From the NCBI GenBank assembly GCA_002189035.1, contig NEEC01000012.1, forward strand, positions 1,488,001 through 1,552,000: 64,000 bases of DNA, read 5' to 3'. Each line of letters starts with the position of its first letter. Within the stretch, counting starts at the first letter, position 1. The position numbers and the translations under genes are program-made. The stretch comes from Utricularia gibba. Its lineage: Eukaryota > Streptophyta > Magnoliopsida > Lamiales > Lentibulariaceae. Below, piece after piece: positions 39,094 through 49,105 of the stretch. Below the pieces are notes generated by a model. It was not told the DNA's origin. It did not search any database and worked only from the letters and a program-made list of their open reading frames with translations.

Positions 39094-40466
39094 ATGGCAT
39101 CATCTTCAAATCCATTTGAAGCATTTTATGGAGATAGTGATCATGACACAAATCACAACAAAGAAGAAAAGGATAAAAATAAAGATGATAATGAAGCGGA
39201 AATGCAAACACTCAAAGACCAAATCTCTTTTCTAGAGCAAGGAAGCGACTTCTTCAACTCCATACATAGGTATCAAGATCAATAATTGGAAAAAAAATTA
39301 ATCCATGATCGTCCAGTTTCAGGATGAGCTTTATTGTTGAATATGTTGAATGGAGTTGATATACGAGCATATCAAGATCTTTGTATGAAACCAATGGTAT
39401 TCTATTGATTTTGTGCATTATTGGTGGATGAATTTGGACTCAAGAAGAGGTGTCATATCACAGTAGAGGAAGAGGCGGCAATTTTTTTGAAGTCTATTGG
39501 TACACGAATGAGAAATCGTGCTTTACAAGAAATTTTTCACCGGGGAGCTGACACAATTAGCAATTCATTCCATAATGTTCTCAAAGCATGCTGTCGCATG
39601 GCATCTATTTGGGTAAAACCAGGAAGAGATCACACATAAGTCCTGTATTATTAGGAACAAACCTCGTTATTTCCCATTTTTTCAAGGGAAAAAATGGAAA
39701 CCTCGTTGTCTTGGAGCCATAGTTGGAACTCATATAAAAGCATGTGTTCCGATTGAAGAAAGAGTGCGCTACATTGGACAAAAAGGGGTTCCTACTCAAA
39801 ACATTTTGGCAGTTTGTGATTTCAATATGCAGTTCATTTTTGTTACTGCAGGATATGAAGGAATCACACATGATAATAAGATGCTAAAAGAATGTTTACG
39901 TAATGATGAAGATGAGTTTCCACATCCACCACTAGTTACTTCATTTTGAATCAAGCATTTCATACCATAATATTTGATACAATATATTATTTGTCTAACT
40001 TTGTGATCAAAGGAAAATATTACTTAGTTGATGCTGGTTTTTCCAACACAAATGGTTATATGACACCATATCGTAAAACGTGCTACCACTTACCAGAATT
40101 TCAATGCTCAAGACGTGGATATACTCGGCCTGAAGAGTTGTTCAACCATAGACATTCATCACTATTTTGAGTCATTGAAAGATCATTTGGTGTGTGGAAA
40201 AAACGTTTTCACATTATGAATGGCATGCCTTGCAACCTGAAGCTATGCCATCAAGTGGGTTTGGTTGCTGCAATTATGGCTATTCATAATTTTCTTCAGC
40301 AAGTTAATGCAGAAGATGATGGGCGTGATCTGATTGAATACAATGATCCAAATCCATTATCTGAAAAGATCCAATCAAAGAAAATGAAGACACTGCACAA
40401 AGTGATTCAATGGAAACCATTCGTGATGCAATTTGTAATCAACTTTGGAGAGCTCAACATGTAAGA
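39094..40466 (+). pseudogene. Inner Harbinger DDE transposase, catalytically mutated
   Basis: Reading begins MASSSNPFEAFYGDSDHD. A helix-turn-helix-like segment CHITVEEEAAIFLKSIG leads to the DDE nuclease. The first motif reads GAIVGTHI where the family has GAIDGTHI, so the first metal-binding Asp is replaced by Val (39722-39724). The second region is AVCDFNMQFIFVTAGYEG with ITHDNKML, retaining its Asp. The third is VIERSFGVWKKRFHIM, retaining Glu, but a TGA lies four codons before it (about 40168). There are also stops near 39283 and 39637, and a gap or unspliced intron before GKYYLVDAGF (about 39947-40010). Confidence 0.75.
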
Positions 40467-40671
40467 GTGTAATAATTATGTTGTTTTCAACTTTGTTTGT
40501 ATTTTAAATATTCTAATCTAATGAATCATTATTTTGAATATAATAAATTCAAGATAATGAATATTATCAATAATAATAAATTTAGTTCAAAAATAAAAAT
40601 TTGTTCAGAACATTACAATCTGTTTTTGCTTTTGTTAAGTTTACTTCTATTTTTGAAAAGTATTTCTACAA

Positions 40672-40710
40672 AAGTAAAAGTAAGTTATAAAAGTTTTGCA
40701 GAACACACCT
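40672..40710 (-). repeat. Right terminal inverted repeat of inner Harbinger
   Basis: Reverse complement starts AGGTGTGTTCTGCAAAACTT and aligns with the left end. TTA follows directly at 40711. Confidence 0.75.
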
Positions 40711-41636
40711 TTAACTTCTTCTACTTCTACTCATTCTCAATTTGTTTCAATTTTAACTACTTTACCTACTTATTACATTAGTAATAAAATATAATTTATT
40801 CAATCAACAAATTGCTGAAAATAAATTTATTCCTTCATTACCCTTCAGTCCTTCTGCTTCTCGTGTGCTTCTCACTCATTTGTTCATGCCTTTGATTTCA
40901 TGTTAGGTTGAAGGTATGTGTTTCCAAAGTTTGCTTTTTTTTTTGTCCTGAAAAACCCCAAATTTACTGTGATTCGAAAGGCATTCCATTTCTTGGTGCT
41001 ATAATTTTTCCAAATCTATCTTTTTAGGGGTTTCAGAACTTCTGTTTTTGCTTGATTCTCTGAACTATAGTTTTTGTATCCTTTTTTGGATGTTTAGATT
41101 TTGTTTTGGTGTCTTTTATACTCCTATTCAGGCATTTAGGGAAGGAGTGGCGGAGAACTAAAAAATGTTATTTTCTTTTTGTAGTTTTCCTTTAGAACGT
41201 ACTTCCAAGATCAAACTTGCTTCATTTGTTGTTGGTTTGGATAATGAGAAGCGTAAGTAGAAAAAAAAATCAAAAATTTTCTTGCGGAATTGTCATTGAC
41301 TTGTATGCTTGGTCTTTTATTGTTAGAATATTGATGTTGTTGCTAGGCTATTTGATTTAAAAATATTATTGTTTCAAATTTCCTACATTTTCTAGTATAA
41401 TTGATATCTTATTCTTATATGAAAATGCCAATGATATTTCATTTAAATTAAAGATATGATTGTTCTATATACTAGATTCATGTTTTTTCATGCCCTATAT
41501 TAGCATTCTTAGGGGAATTTTACTTCATTATTTTACAAATCTTAAAATGAGAGCAAATACCTATGTATCATCATTCATTTTGTTATCTTTTTGCTTTTTA
41601 ATTTCACTGTGTGCTTCCTATGTTTATGTGTTACAA

Positions 41637-42780
41637 ATGAAAGGCAATCGAAGTAAGATACCAACAAAGAGAATTTGAAAACTTGCTACTTGGAATACAA
41701 ATAGGAAACACATATTATTGAAAGTCATGATTATTGAAATCGCTAAGGGAAACCAATCCACTACCATTTCAAACCGAAAAATGAGAGAATATTATGAATG
41801 TCAATAAAAAAGGTCATACTACTTACTACTTGAAGTGTATCAAGAATAAGCGTAATGAGTTTCATAGTGAATGAAATCTTTGGAAGCCATTAATCGATAA
41901 ATCAAGTATTAGGTTTCTTTCAAATGGAATAATAAACATGGATCCTCATTAGTGGGTTGATCGTTTAGTTGTAAGTTTTCATGTATAATTATTATTTGTT
42001 ATGTGAATTGAATATTTATTATTGTTTGTAATTTGAAATTATTTTTTTGAAGAACATATCTTTTTTTCATTGCGATGACAAAGTTTCTCTATTAGAATCT
42101 ATGCTACATCATTTATAATTATTTTTTATTATGCTCTATTTTTTATAGGAAAACAATCAATATAACAATTTTGAAACTAGAACACTCTTGTTCCCTGATT
42201 TATTAATTCAAGTTTTTGATTTGGTAATTGACTATGGACAAAGGAAATATATTTCTACTTCTGATGTTGAGGTTTTTAATGATGATTATAGTAATGATGG
42301 TGACTCTTTGTTATCTACCAGAGATATATTGTTAGAGGGTGGAGATTTTTTGTATCCATTGAACACACAATATACTTCACATAAGATATCGACTTTGTAC
42401 TCCAAAGAGAACACACCCACTCAAGATAGCAAGTAAGTTGTTCAAAAAAAATGCATAAGTATTGCTAGAGTAATAGTAATCGAATTGCTGAATCATTTGA
42501 GATAATGGTTGTAGCTTCGACAAAAGTAGGATTGGAGAGCTCAAAGTCTTTAAAATACTTTATTGTAAAATGCATTAAACTTATTTTGCATGCTTTGAAA
42601 TTATTCAAGAGTTATCAAAATTAAGAGATCTTTATGTCTCCAAAGAATTCATACCTTCAAAAAGATAACATTGAGGGTGAGATTTTGGTTTCACTACATA
42701 TATGTAGTACTGGGAATATCAGTTTACTGGCTATAAGATTCAATGCTACATCACCCACAAAATGCATAGGTATTTAAATC
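41637..42780 (+). pseudogene. Second Myb/SANT-like ORF1 copy, heavily decayed
   Basis: Frames with stops give MKGNRSKIPTKRI, ATWNTNRKHILLKVMIIEIA, KGNQSTTISNRKMREYYE and LWKPLIDKSSIRFLSNGIIN, then a WVDRLVV segment. This is the plant Myb/SANT-like layout ending in W...L...W. An intron-like gap precedes a 3' exon (42188-42436 and on) with IAESFEIMVVASTKV and FIVKCIKLI, parallel to the 3' exon of the inner element. It belongs to the outer Harbinger. Confidence 0.5.
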
Positions 42781-43951
42781 ATTGTCACGACCCATTTTGA
42801 GGGCCCGGGAAAGATGAGTCGTGTCCACCCAATCCTAGCTAAAACACTAGAACTGAAGGTGTCTTTCATTACACGATCTAATAACATTAAAATAAGTAAT
42901 TACATACGTAAACTAGATATGAGACTTTGTCCAAGTACTTTTATATAACATAATTCATAAGTTCAAATGAATTAGATTCAAAATAAAAAGTATATTATAC
43001 ATATATATATTTTACTCATATAAACCTAATAAATAAGCTACATTACTATATACATATATCCATAGGACTCTGGAGAGCATGGTTGATCACTTGATTTCTA
43101 CTGGCTCCTTCATCCTTTAAAATAAATAAAAGTGTGGTCATGCTTTTAAGTTTTAAAACAATTGAAAATCAAGAAAGAACGTAAAGAGTTTATAAAAGAA
43201 ATGTGAAACACATTACAAGTCCTCAGAATGATTTTTCCTCACTTCTCATGATCATCTAGCCTTGACATTGCTATCATACCATAATAGGTGAGACATAAGA
43301 TATCCTTGTTCATGGTTCCATGCTCAGGAGAGCCACCTCTGACCACAAAACCACAAACTCGAGACATACATAACATAACATATCATATCATATCTTGCAT
43401 AGCTTTTATGCTTTTTTGCCTTCCACTTATACATGATGCCTCAGACATGCCTAACATATTAGTCATAATGCCTGTGGTATAACCGCGTTGCTAAAGATAT
43501 ATGTCTATATCTCCTCTATTCTTTCCTAGTTTGTTTATCATATAATACATAGAGATACATATTGCAATATCATCTTAAAGATAACATGGGTGATTATTAA
43601 TGAAAAGAATCCTATTTTTAGGACTCAAAAATAGCTTTTTTCTGAAATAACATGAAATAACCTACTTCTCTATTAGAACTTTCATGCAACATAAAAGGGT
43701 TTTGAGCGTAGATACAATTATATCCAAAGTAATAGAAATTAACACCAACATCACATAGACACATCATTTTTCATAAATCAATTTCAAAAATAAGTGAAGC
43801 TTCAAAGGCAATTATATCACTTACCTTAACACTTTAGACTCTAAACCAATTTTAAAGCCTCGTTCACCAAAGGTACTATAAATCTTCCTTCCAACCTCTC
43901 CTCCTCGCTTTTGCGAAACTCAAAAATAATTAAAAGAATCTTATATTCCAT

Positions 43952-43971
43952 TATATATATATATATATATT
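43952..43971. repeat. (TA)n microsatellite
   Basis: About ten TA units within the LTR-like insertion. Confidence 0.8.
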
Positions 43972-43997
43972 ACCATCTACATTTCATCCTTATTTTG

Positions 43998-44112
43998 CAT
44001 ACAACATGTGGCACACATGTATAGCGTACAAATAGCACACATGTAAGAGGACACATGGTGCACATGCAACAGGACATGTGGTGCACATGCAAGATGACAC
44101 ATAGCATACACA
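43998..44112. repeat. Degenerate short tandem repeat of ACACATG-GCACATG units
   Basis: About five copies of a 20-25-bp unit resembling ACATGTGGTGCACATGCAAG, then AGGAC. It is dense in CACATG/CATGTG palindromes and lies inside the LTR-like insertion. Confidence 0.6.
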
Positions 44113-44516
44113 TAATAGTGGTTACTTGGATACATTTGATTGGCTAGGTTAATATGAAATAGAATAAGTTTAAACTAAAGAGCAAAATCTTTAAAGCTTG
44201 AATCCTCACAGTCATAAATTATAGCATATTATTTATATTATTGACGGTTTGTTTTTCATGCAATTTAGGGAATTTTTTGTTACATAAATGTTGGATGATG
44301 TCTATTATTATGTTTTAATTTATGTTTTTGTTAAGATTGAACTGTAGTTCTATATGATGATTGATCTTTGAGTATTTCTTATAGATTGAAACTCGACATT
44401 AGTTGGTTTTTCTAGATACAACATTAGGTTCATTACAATAATATCTAAAAATTTGAATAAACACATATAGAGAATTGAGAGAAATTAATGAATGTTGATG
44501 TTAATGTACTCCTCTA

Positions 44517-45055
44517 ATGAAATTTCAACAATTTTGTGTATCGGGATTGATGAATGACATTGAGATTAAGAATACCCTCATCTCTTTGTTTCCAATGATG
44601 TCTTTCTTTAACAATACATCATTTCATGACTTTTCCAACAATGATGAGGAGAGTAAGGAACTCGACGACGTGCAGAGTTTATCAATGCTCAAATGGATCA
44701 ATTAAAGATTCTTGTAGATTATCACGAACACTTCCTTGTGAAACAACTAATTTATAATAGAGAAACTAATGGATAGTCTTTATTGCTATCAATGTTGAAT
44801 GGCCACATGATACTAATAGTAACTGCAATGACTATATAATTGGCTATGTCATGTGAGTGGTGAAGATGATGGCGCTCGTCCCTCAAAATATGAGGGTATA
44901 CATAGCGATGTGTCTAATAATAAAGAGTTAGAAAATGAGGAAGAAGAACATCATGGTGAATCAATTGCGAATCGGGTAATGAAAATCATGAATCTGATCA
45001 ATCTATGAATGGTTTTCATGATTTTATTGCGAATCAGTTGTGGGCTACTTGTTAA
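44517..45055 (+). pseudogene. Transposase fragments of the outer Harbinger
   Basis: The 44517-44705 ORF is acidic (NNDEESKELDD), like the transposase N-terminus of the inner copy. Downstream frames give LLSMLNGHMI, parallel to ALLLNMLNGVDI upstream of the inner transposase, and FHDFIANQLW near 45,020, parallel to RDAICNQLW at its end. The catalytic middle is missing, suggesting an internal deletion. Confidence 0.4.
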
Positions 45056-45373
45056 AGAAGAATGTAATGTAATGGCTTTAATTTTTTATTTTTCAGTATT
45101 ATGTACTTTGTTTTAATATTTTTATTAAAATTATTTGCAATTAATGTGTATTAATTTAACAAAATAAAGTATTATAGTAATGAATGGTATATAGTAATTT
45201 AAAATTTTACTATTACTTATTTATAATCTGCTTTTACAATTTAGTTTGTACTTATTAATAATTTCTACTTATTATGATTTTTAAATAAACTATTCTAATT
45301 ATTCTATATCTACTTATATAATAATTTATAGTTATCAATTAAGTAAAAGTTATTGTTTAAGTCTCACATATTA

Positions 45374-46150
45374 TACCCTAAAAATGGCGGTCAATGCATC
45401 CCATGGGAAAATTTTTGCAACAAGCAAAGAAATATTCATCAATTTACCATCCTCTATACTTTGCTACATAATAAAATATATGAGAAAAGAAATACAACAA
45501 TGATGGAGATAACTTGATGTTTTCTTTATGAGAAATATGTGCTTCAAGAATATTGAGGAAAGGTTATGAATACAACCACATATCTATTAAATAAAATACT
45601 CACAAAGGGCACTAAGGATAAGTTTCTACCTTATAGCTTATGATATGAAAGAGAGACAAACATAATTGATCTCAAAATATTCGAAAGCTTATGCTATGTA
45701 CATATTCTAAGGGAAAAAAAGAACAAACTAAATGAAAGTGCACATTAGGAATATTTATGAGTTATAGTGACATAATGAAAAATTTACAGAGTTTTTGATC
45801 CAGAGTCAAGGGAAATTATTATTGATCAAGACATGTTGGCTGATAAAGATAGAAAATGGAAGTGGAAAAACACTAATATTCCTAAAGAAAGCCATGAAGA
45901 TTACAATAATAAATTGGAAGATTTCTTTTCTACAAGCTTCTTCATGAGGATGATTACATATATAATATTTTAAGAGCAAAATTTGAAGAGTTACAAGTCA
46001 AACATATAGAGAAAAGCATATATGAGGAAAGTTCAAAAGCAAAAGAAACACTTGAAAAAAACAATTAAAAGTTCAGAACTTTAGAAAAAATTTACAACAA
46101 ATACATGATGGTACATGAGCCTACCTCATTTGAAATGACAATTGCTCACC
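45374..46150 (+). pseudogene. C-terminal half of copia integrase
   Basis: Frames resume with NGGQ, ENFCNKQRNIHQFT, MEIT with LYEKYVLQEY, TTTYLLNKILTKGTKDK, LKIFESLCYVHILREKK and YRVFDPESREIIIDQD. This is the standard copia order from DNGGE to the conserved K.FG...YVHI..EKR and Y.L.DP. segments. It continues the N-half that stops at 35892. Stops and frameshifts are frequent. The end (MVHEPTSFEM) is the linker before reverse transcriptase. Confidence 0.65.
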
Positions 46151-46153
46151 CAT

Positions 46154-47345
46154 TGATAACACCATTTTTATTGTGTTCTTATTTTAAGTATGTTTTGTAG
46201 GGATAAATGTTATTTATTGTATTAAATTAACTTTTTTTGCGTATTTAGTTTGTTAGAATGTGTTTTTTGTGAAAATAGGCTCAATTGGCAACAATTGAGC
46301 CGAAAACTCTAATATTTCATCTAGTCTGTGTTTTAAGTCTTACTAAGATAAGAGCTAATACTGTAGCAGCACACTTTCCGCGTTAAAAAGTCAAAAGGTA
46401 CATAAAAAGCTGAGCAAAAGTCACTTTTTCCAAAAGCAACCGCTCTTCTGTAAAGATAAGATTTGGAGTAGAGATCTCGCTTTTAGAAGCTTGAGAAAAA
46501 GATGAAGCTACCCTTACTTTTGAGCGGCAAAAGGGAAAAGGAAGGGAGAGAAAAAAGACAGACTGTGCACGCAGAGTGCACAGGCAGCGAATAGTAGGAG
46601 GAGTTGGAGCAAGGAGAACTTCTTTTCTCCGACGAACGTCTCCGACAACCTCCAGATCTACGTGTCTACACCACTTTTCTGCCCAGAAACTTGATTTCCA
46701 GCAGATCCATGACCGAGAGCAACCGCTAGATGCTTTATTTTCTATTTTTTGCACTTCTATTTCGTTGACGAAATCCCCGCTGTTACTTTATGCATTTTCA
46801 TACTTTCTGTTATATTCTTGCACCTTGTTGTAAACGATAATTCCTCTATAGACCTTATTTCAGTTTATGAACATGTTATTGCTTTCCCTTTTCACGCTCA
46901 GTCCTAAGTTTAACGCACTTTTTACTGTTTCTGTGAACCCAAACTCTATTTTTGCAAACCCTTGCCCTATTTTTAACCATTTTAAAGTTGGATTTAAGCC
47001 TATGGATTCTCTTGAGTGACACAAAAGTTAGACCCTAGTGTAAAACACAGTCAAATTGCTTTTATTTCATGCTTTCTGCACCTTCATGTTAATTTCAGCC
47101 ATTTTTCACCCTTGCAACTCGTTTATTTCAGTCACTATTATTTTAGATCTTACATGCATTAGAGCTAAACCACAGAAAACCCCATGTTTTCAGTAAATGT
47201 GACAAACTTCAGGAAATTACAACTATTCCCTATGGATTCGACCCTTGCTTGCTACATTATATTAATTCCTATGATTTCTGTAGTAGAATAGCTAGGTTTA
47301 GGAATTTTTTTTGATGCATTGAATGTGCTAAACCGCGACATTTAG
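46154..47345. mobile_element. LTR-like insertion between copia integrase and reverse transcriptase
   Basis: Begins TGATAACACCATTTTTATTG and ends near AAACCGCGACA (47340) or TTAGCA (47347). It contains a CCCTATGGATTCGACCCTTG phrase that I recall from the 3' part of plant LTRs, and no retroelement coding. The flanks (CCCAT left, TTTAG or ACCTC right) do not form a clear duplication, so its borders are approximate. ORFs inside it on both strands have no homology I recognise. Confidence 0.4.
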
Positions 47346-47373
47346 CAACCTCATTCTAAACGTTCATCTCCCA

Positions 47374-48770
47374 AGGGAAGCAATGGAAGATGAAATTTCC
47401 ATGATATGCAAAAATGACACATGGAATTTAGTGAATAACCTGCATAGATGAAAAACAATTGGAGTGAAATGAGTATTCTGCACAAAATTAAACACAAATG
47501 AAACATTATAAATTAAAAGTAAGACTGATGGTGACAGAGTATTCTTAAAAGAAATAAGTTAAGTGTCTTGAAACTTTGGCATCAATGGTAATACTTGATA
47601 CAATCAAACTCTTCGCTCTTGATCTATCATTTGGATATGAAATCAGTTTTCCTAAACGAAACCTTACAGGAAGACATTTATATAAAAGAATTACCTAAGT
47701 TTGTGATTAAATGAGTAGAAGATAAATTTCAGAAGCTTCTAAAGCCCTTTATAACCTAAAGCAAGTATCGGGTAAGTAGTATAATAAAATACATGACTTT
47801 TTAAAAAGACAAGATTTCAAAAGAAGTGTGAATGATCAAACACTTTGAAGTTAATACAACTTTGACAAAAGATCAGAAAGTAAATTATTATTTTACTATA
47901 TGTTGATGATATAGTAGTTATAAGAAATAGCTCTAAAATAATGAAAGCTGAAAACGAAGATTTCATTGAAAACCTTTGAAATAATGAATTTAAGAAAAAT
48001 ATCCTATATCCTAGGAATGGAAGTTATACTAAAAAAACTCATAAATTTTTCTATCAAAAGGAAATACTTTGAAAACCTAGCAAGAAAATTCATATTGAAG
48101 AATGTAACCATAGCTCAAATACAACTATTTAATGATAACAAACTAAACGAAAACAATGATAGTGATATAGTTGATAAAAAAATATACATAAAACTAATTA
48201 GATATTCGTTGTACCTTTCTACAATGAGAACTATTATAACATTTGCAATCAATTATCTATTTAGGTTGATGACACATTCATAACTCCAACACTTAAATAT
48301 AAGAAAGAAAATTCTTAAGTATATTAACAGCACACCTTGGTGTGATATATACTAAAAGAATTAATGCTATCATTGAAAACTTTGTTGATAGTGATTATGT
48401 AGGAAATGAAGAAAACATGAAATCAACTGCATGTTGCATTTTCAAACTTGGGTCAACAGCTTTTGCATGTCACAACAAGAAGCAAAAAGTTGTAGCACAA
48501 TCTTCAATGAAAGTATATCACAGTTGCAATAGTAAGAAAAGATGCATTTTGAATTCTAAAGATTCTTGAAGACTTCAAAATTGATATAAGTAATAAATTT
48601 GGCCAAGAATCCAATGGAATTCAGAAAAAGTAGGCATATATGAATTAAGTATCACATTTTTAAGGATTACATGAGGGAAAATAAAATTCACTTTAAATAT
48701 ATCGTTTTTAAAGAACAAGTGGTTGATGTTATCAGTAAGTTCTTTTAGACTAAGATAACAAATATGATAA
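47374..48770 (+). pseudogene. copia reverse transcriptase and RNase H, decayed
   Basis: Starts with REAMEDEISMICKNDTWNLV, the conserved entry to copia reverse transcriptase, then K..IGVK..F..K.N and KTDGDR with stops. A YVDD-box equivalent is seen near 47,900 as a degraded VDDIVV. RNase H follows at 48342-48569 with VDSDYVGNEENMKSTACCIF, then LGSTAFACHNKKQKVVAQSS, the D-D-AG......KST-G..F..G...W.SKKQ..VA.SS pattern with the last catalytic Asp/Glu region lost. Confidence 0.65.
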
Positions 48771-48835
48771 ACTAATCAAACTTAAATATGAAGAAAAAAA
48801 TAGGTGTAATAGCAGAATCAAAGAATCAACATCAT

Positions 48836-48843
48836 AGAGAGAG
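48836..48843 (+). other. Polypurine tract before the 3' LTR
   Basis: AGAGAGAG abuts the TGTTAAAAATTG start of the 3' LTR, as expected for plus-strand priming. Short and of low information by itself. Confidence 0.5.
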
Positions 48844-49105
48844 TGTTAAAAATTGATATTATATCTTTATTGCAATTGTGTAGAGTAACAAAATACAATG
48901 AATTACTGTTGAAACCTAGGAAAAATACAAAATTGGGAAATTGAAACCTACTCATCTATGCAATGATTGCTCCATAAAAATGATAGTACAAATGGTCTCA
49001 TAATATATTACTAACTATTAGATTTGCTTTATTAATTGGATAAAATATTTTGTAAAATTGTTAAATAAAGAGCTCCTCTCTTTTGCAAAATACCAAAATC
49101 TTACA
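48844..49105 (+). repeat. 3' LTR of the copia element
   Basis: Starts TGTTAAAAATTGATATTATA and ends AAATCTTACA. It is collinear with the 5' LTR (33807-34088) but clearly diverged, with indels, so the copia insertion is old. Confidence 0.7.

Larger units (their letters stand above)
35991..40710 (+). mobile_element. Inner PIF/Harbinger element with intact ends
   Basis: A 4,720-bp element with 39-bp imperfect terminal inverted repeats, flanked by TTA on both sides (35988-35990 and 40711-40713). It has the two genes expected of the superfamily: a Myb/SANT-like ORF1 (36753-37956) and a DDE transposase (39094-40466), in the same orientation. Both have premature stops and the transposase lacks its first catalytic Asp, so it cannot move by itself. 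Minisatellites separate the two genes. Confidence 0.75.
42783..44210. mobile_element. LTR-like insertion (solo LTR candidate), 1,428 bp
   Basis: Starts TGTCACGACCCATTTTGAGG and ends AATCCTCACA, with TG...CA termini. The five flanking bases are ATCAT left and GTCAT right, four of five matching. No internal coding region. It separates the ORF1-like and transposase-like parts of the outer Harbinger, so it is younger than that element. Confidence 0.5.
35893..45370 (+). mobile_element. Outer PIF/Harbinger-like insertion inside the copia integrase
   Basis: The block is flanked on both sides by TTA (35890-35892 and 45371-45373), the target site favoured by PIF/Harbinger elements. Removing it with one TTA brings the copia integrase text back together (VENNNKEN before, NGGQ and ENFCNKQ after, with one frame change). 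It contains a decayed Myb/SANT-like ORF (41637-42780) and transposase pieces (44517-45055) of its own, plus an inner Harbinger and an LTR-like block. The terminal inverted repeats are weak: CTTAAGCATTA near 35903 against CTTAAACAATA from the right end. Confidence 0.55.
33807..49105 (+). mobile_element. Ty1-copia retrotransposon, decayed and expanded by nested insertions
   Basis: Two related LTRs (33807-34088 and 48844-49105) enclose, in plus-strand order, a primer-binding site, gag, pre-integrase, integrase N-half, integrase C-half, reverse transcriptase and RNase H, then a purine tract. This is the copia order. Two foreign blocks interrupt the polyprotein: 35893-45370 inside integrase and about 46154-47345 between integrase and reverse transcriptase. 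Without them the element would be about 4.6 kb, a normal copia size. All coding parts carry stops and frameshifts. Flanking bases (ATTTG left, ACATT or ATTGT right) do not give a clear target-site duplication, so the outer ends may have decayed. Confidence 0.75.

Noticed and set aside
46383-46833. Overlapping ORFs on both strands (123 and 85 codons)
   Set aside because: They lie in an LTR-like insertion, overlap each other and show no family resemblance.
47221-47245. GGATTCGACCC string resembling a tRNA T-loop
   Set aside because: No matching acceptor or anticodon stems nearby; the phrase fits an LTR better. No tRNA or rRNA gene was found in the window.
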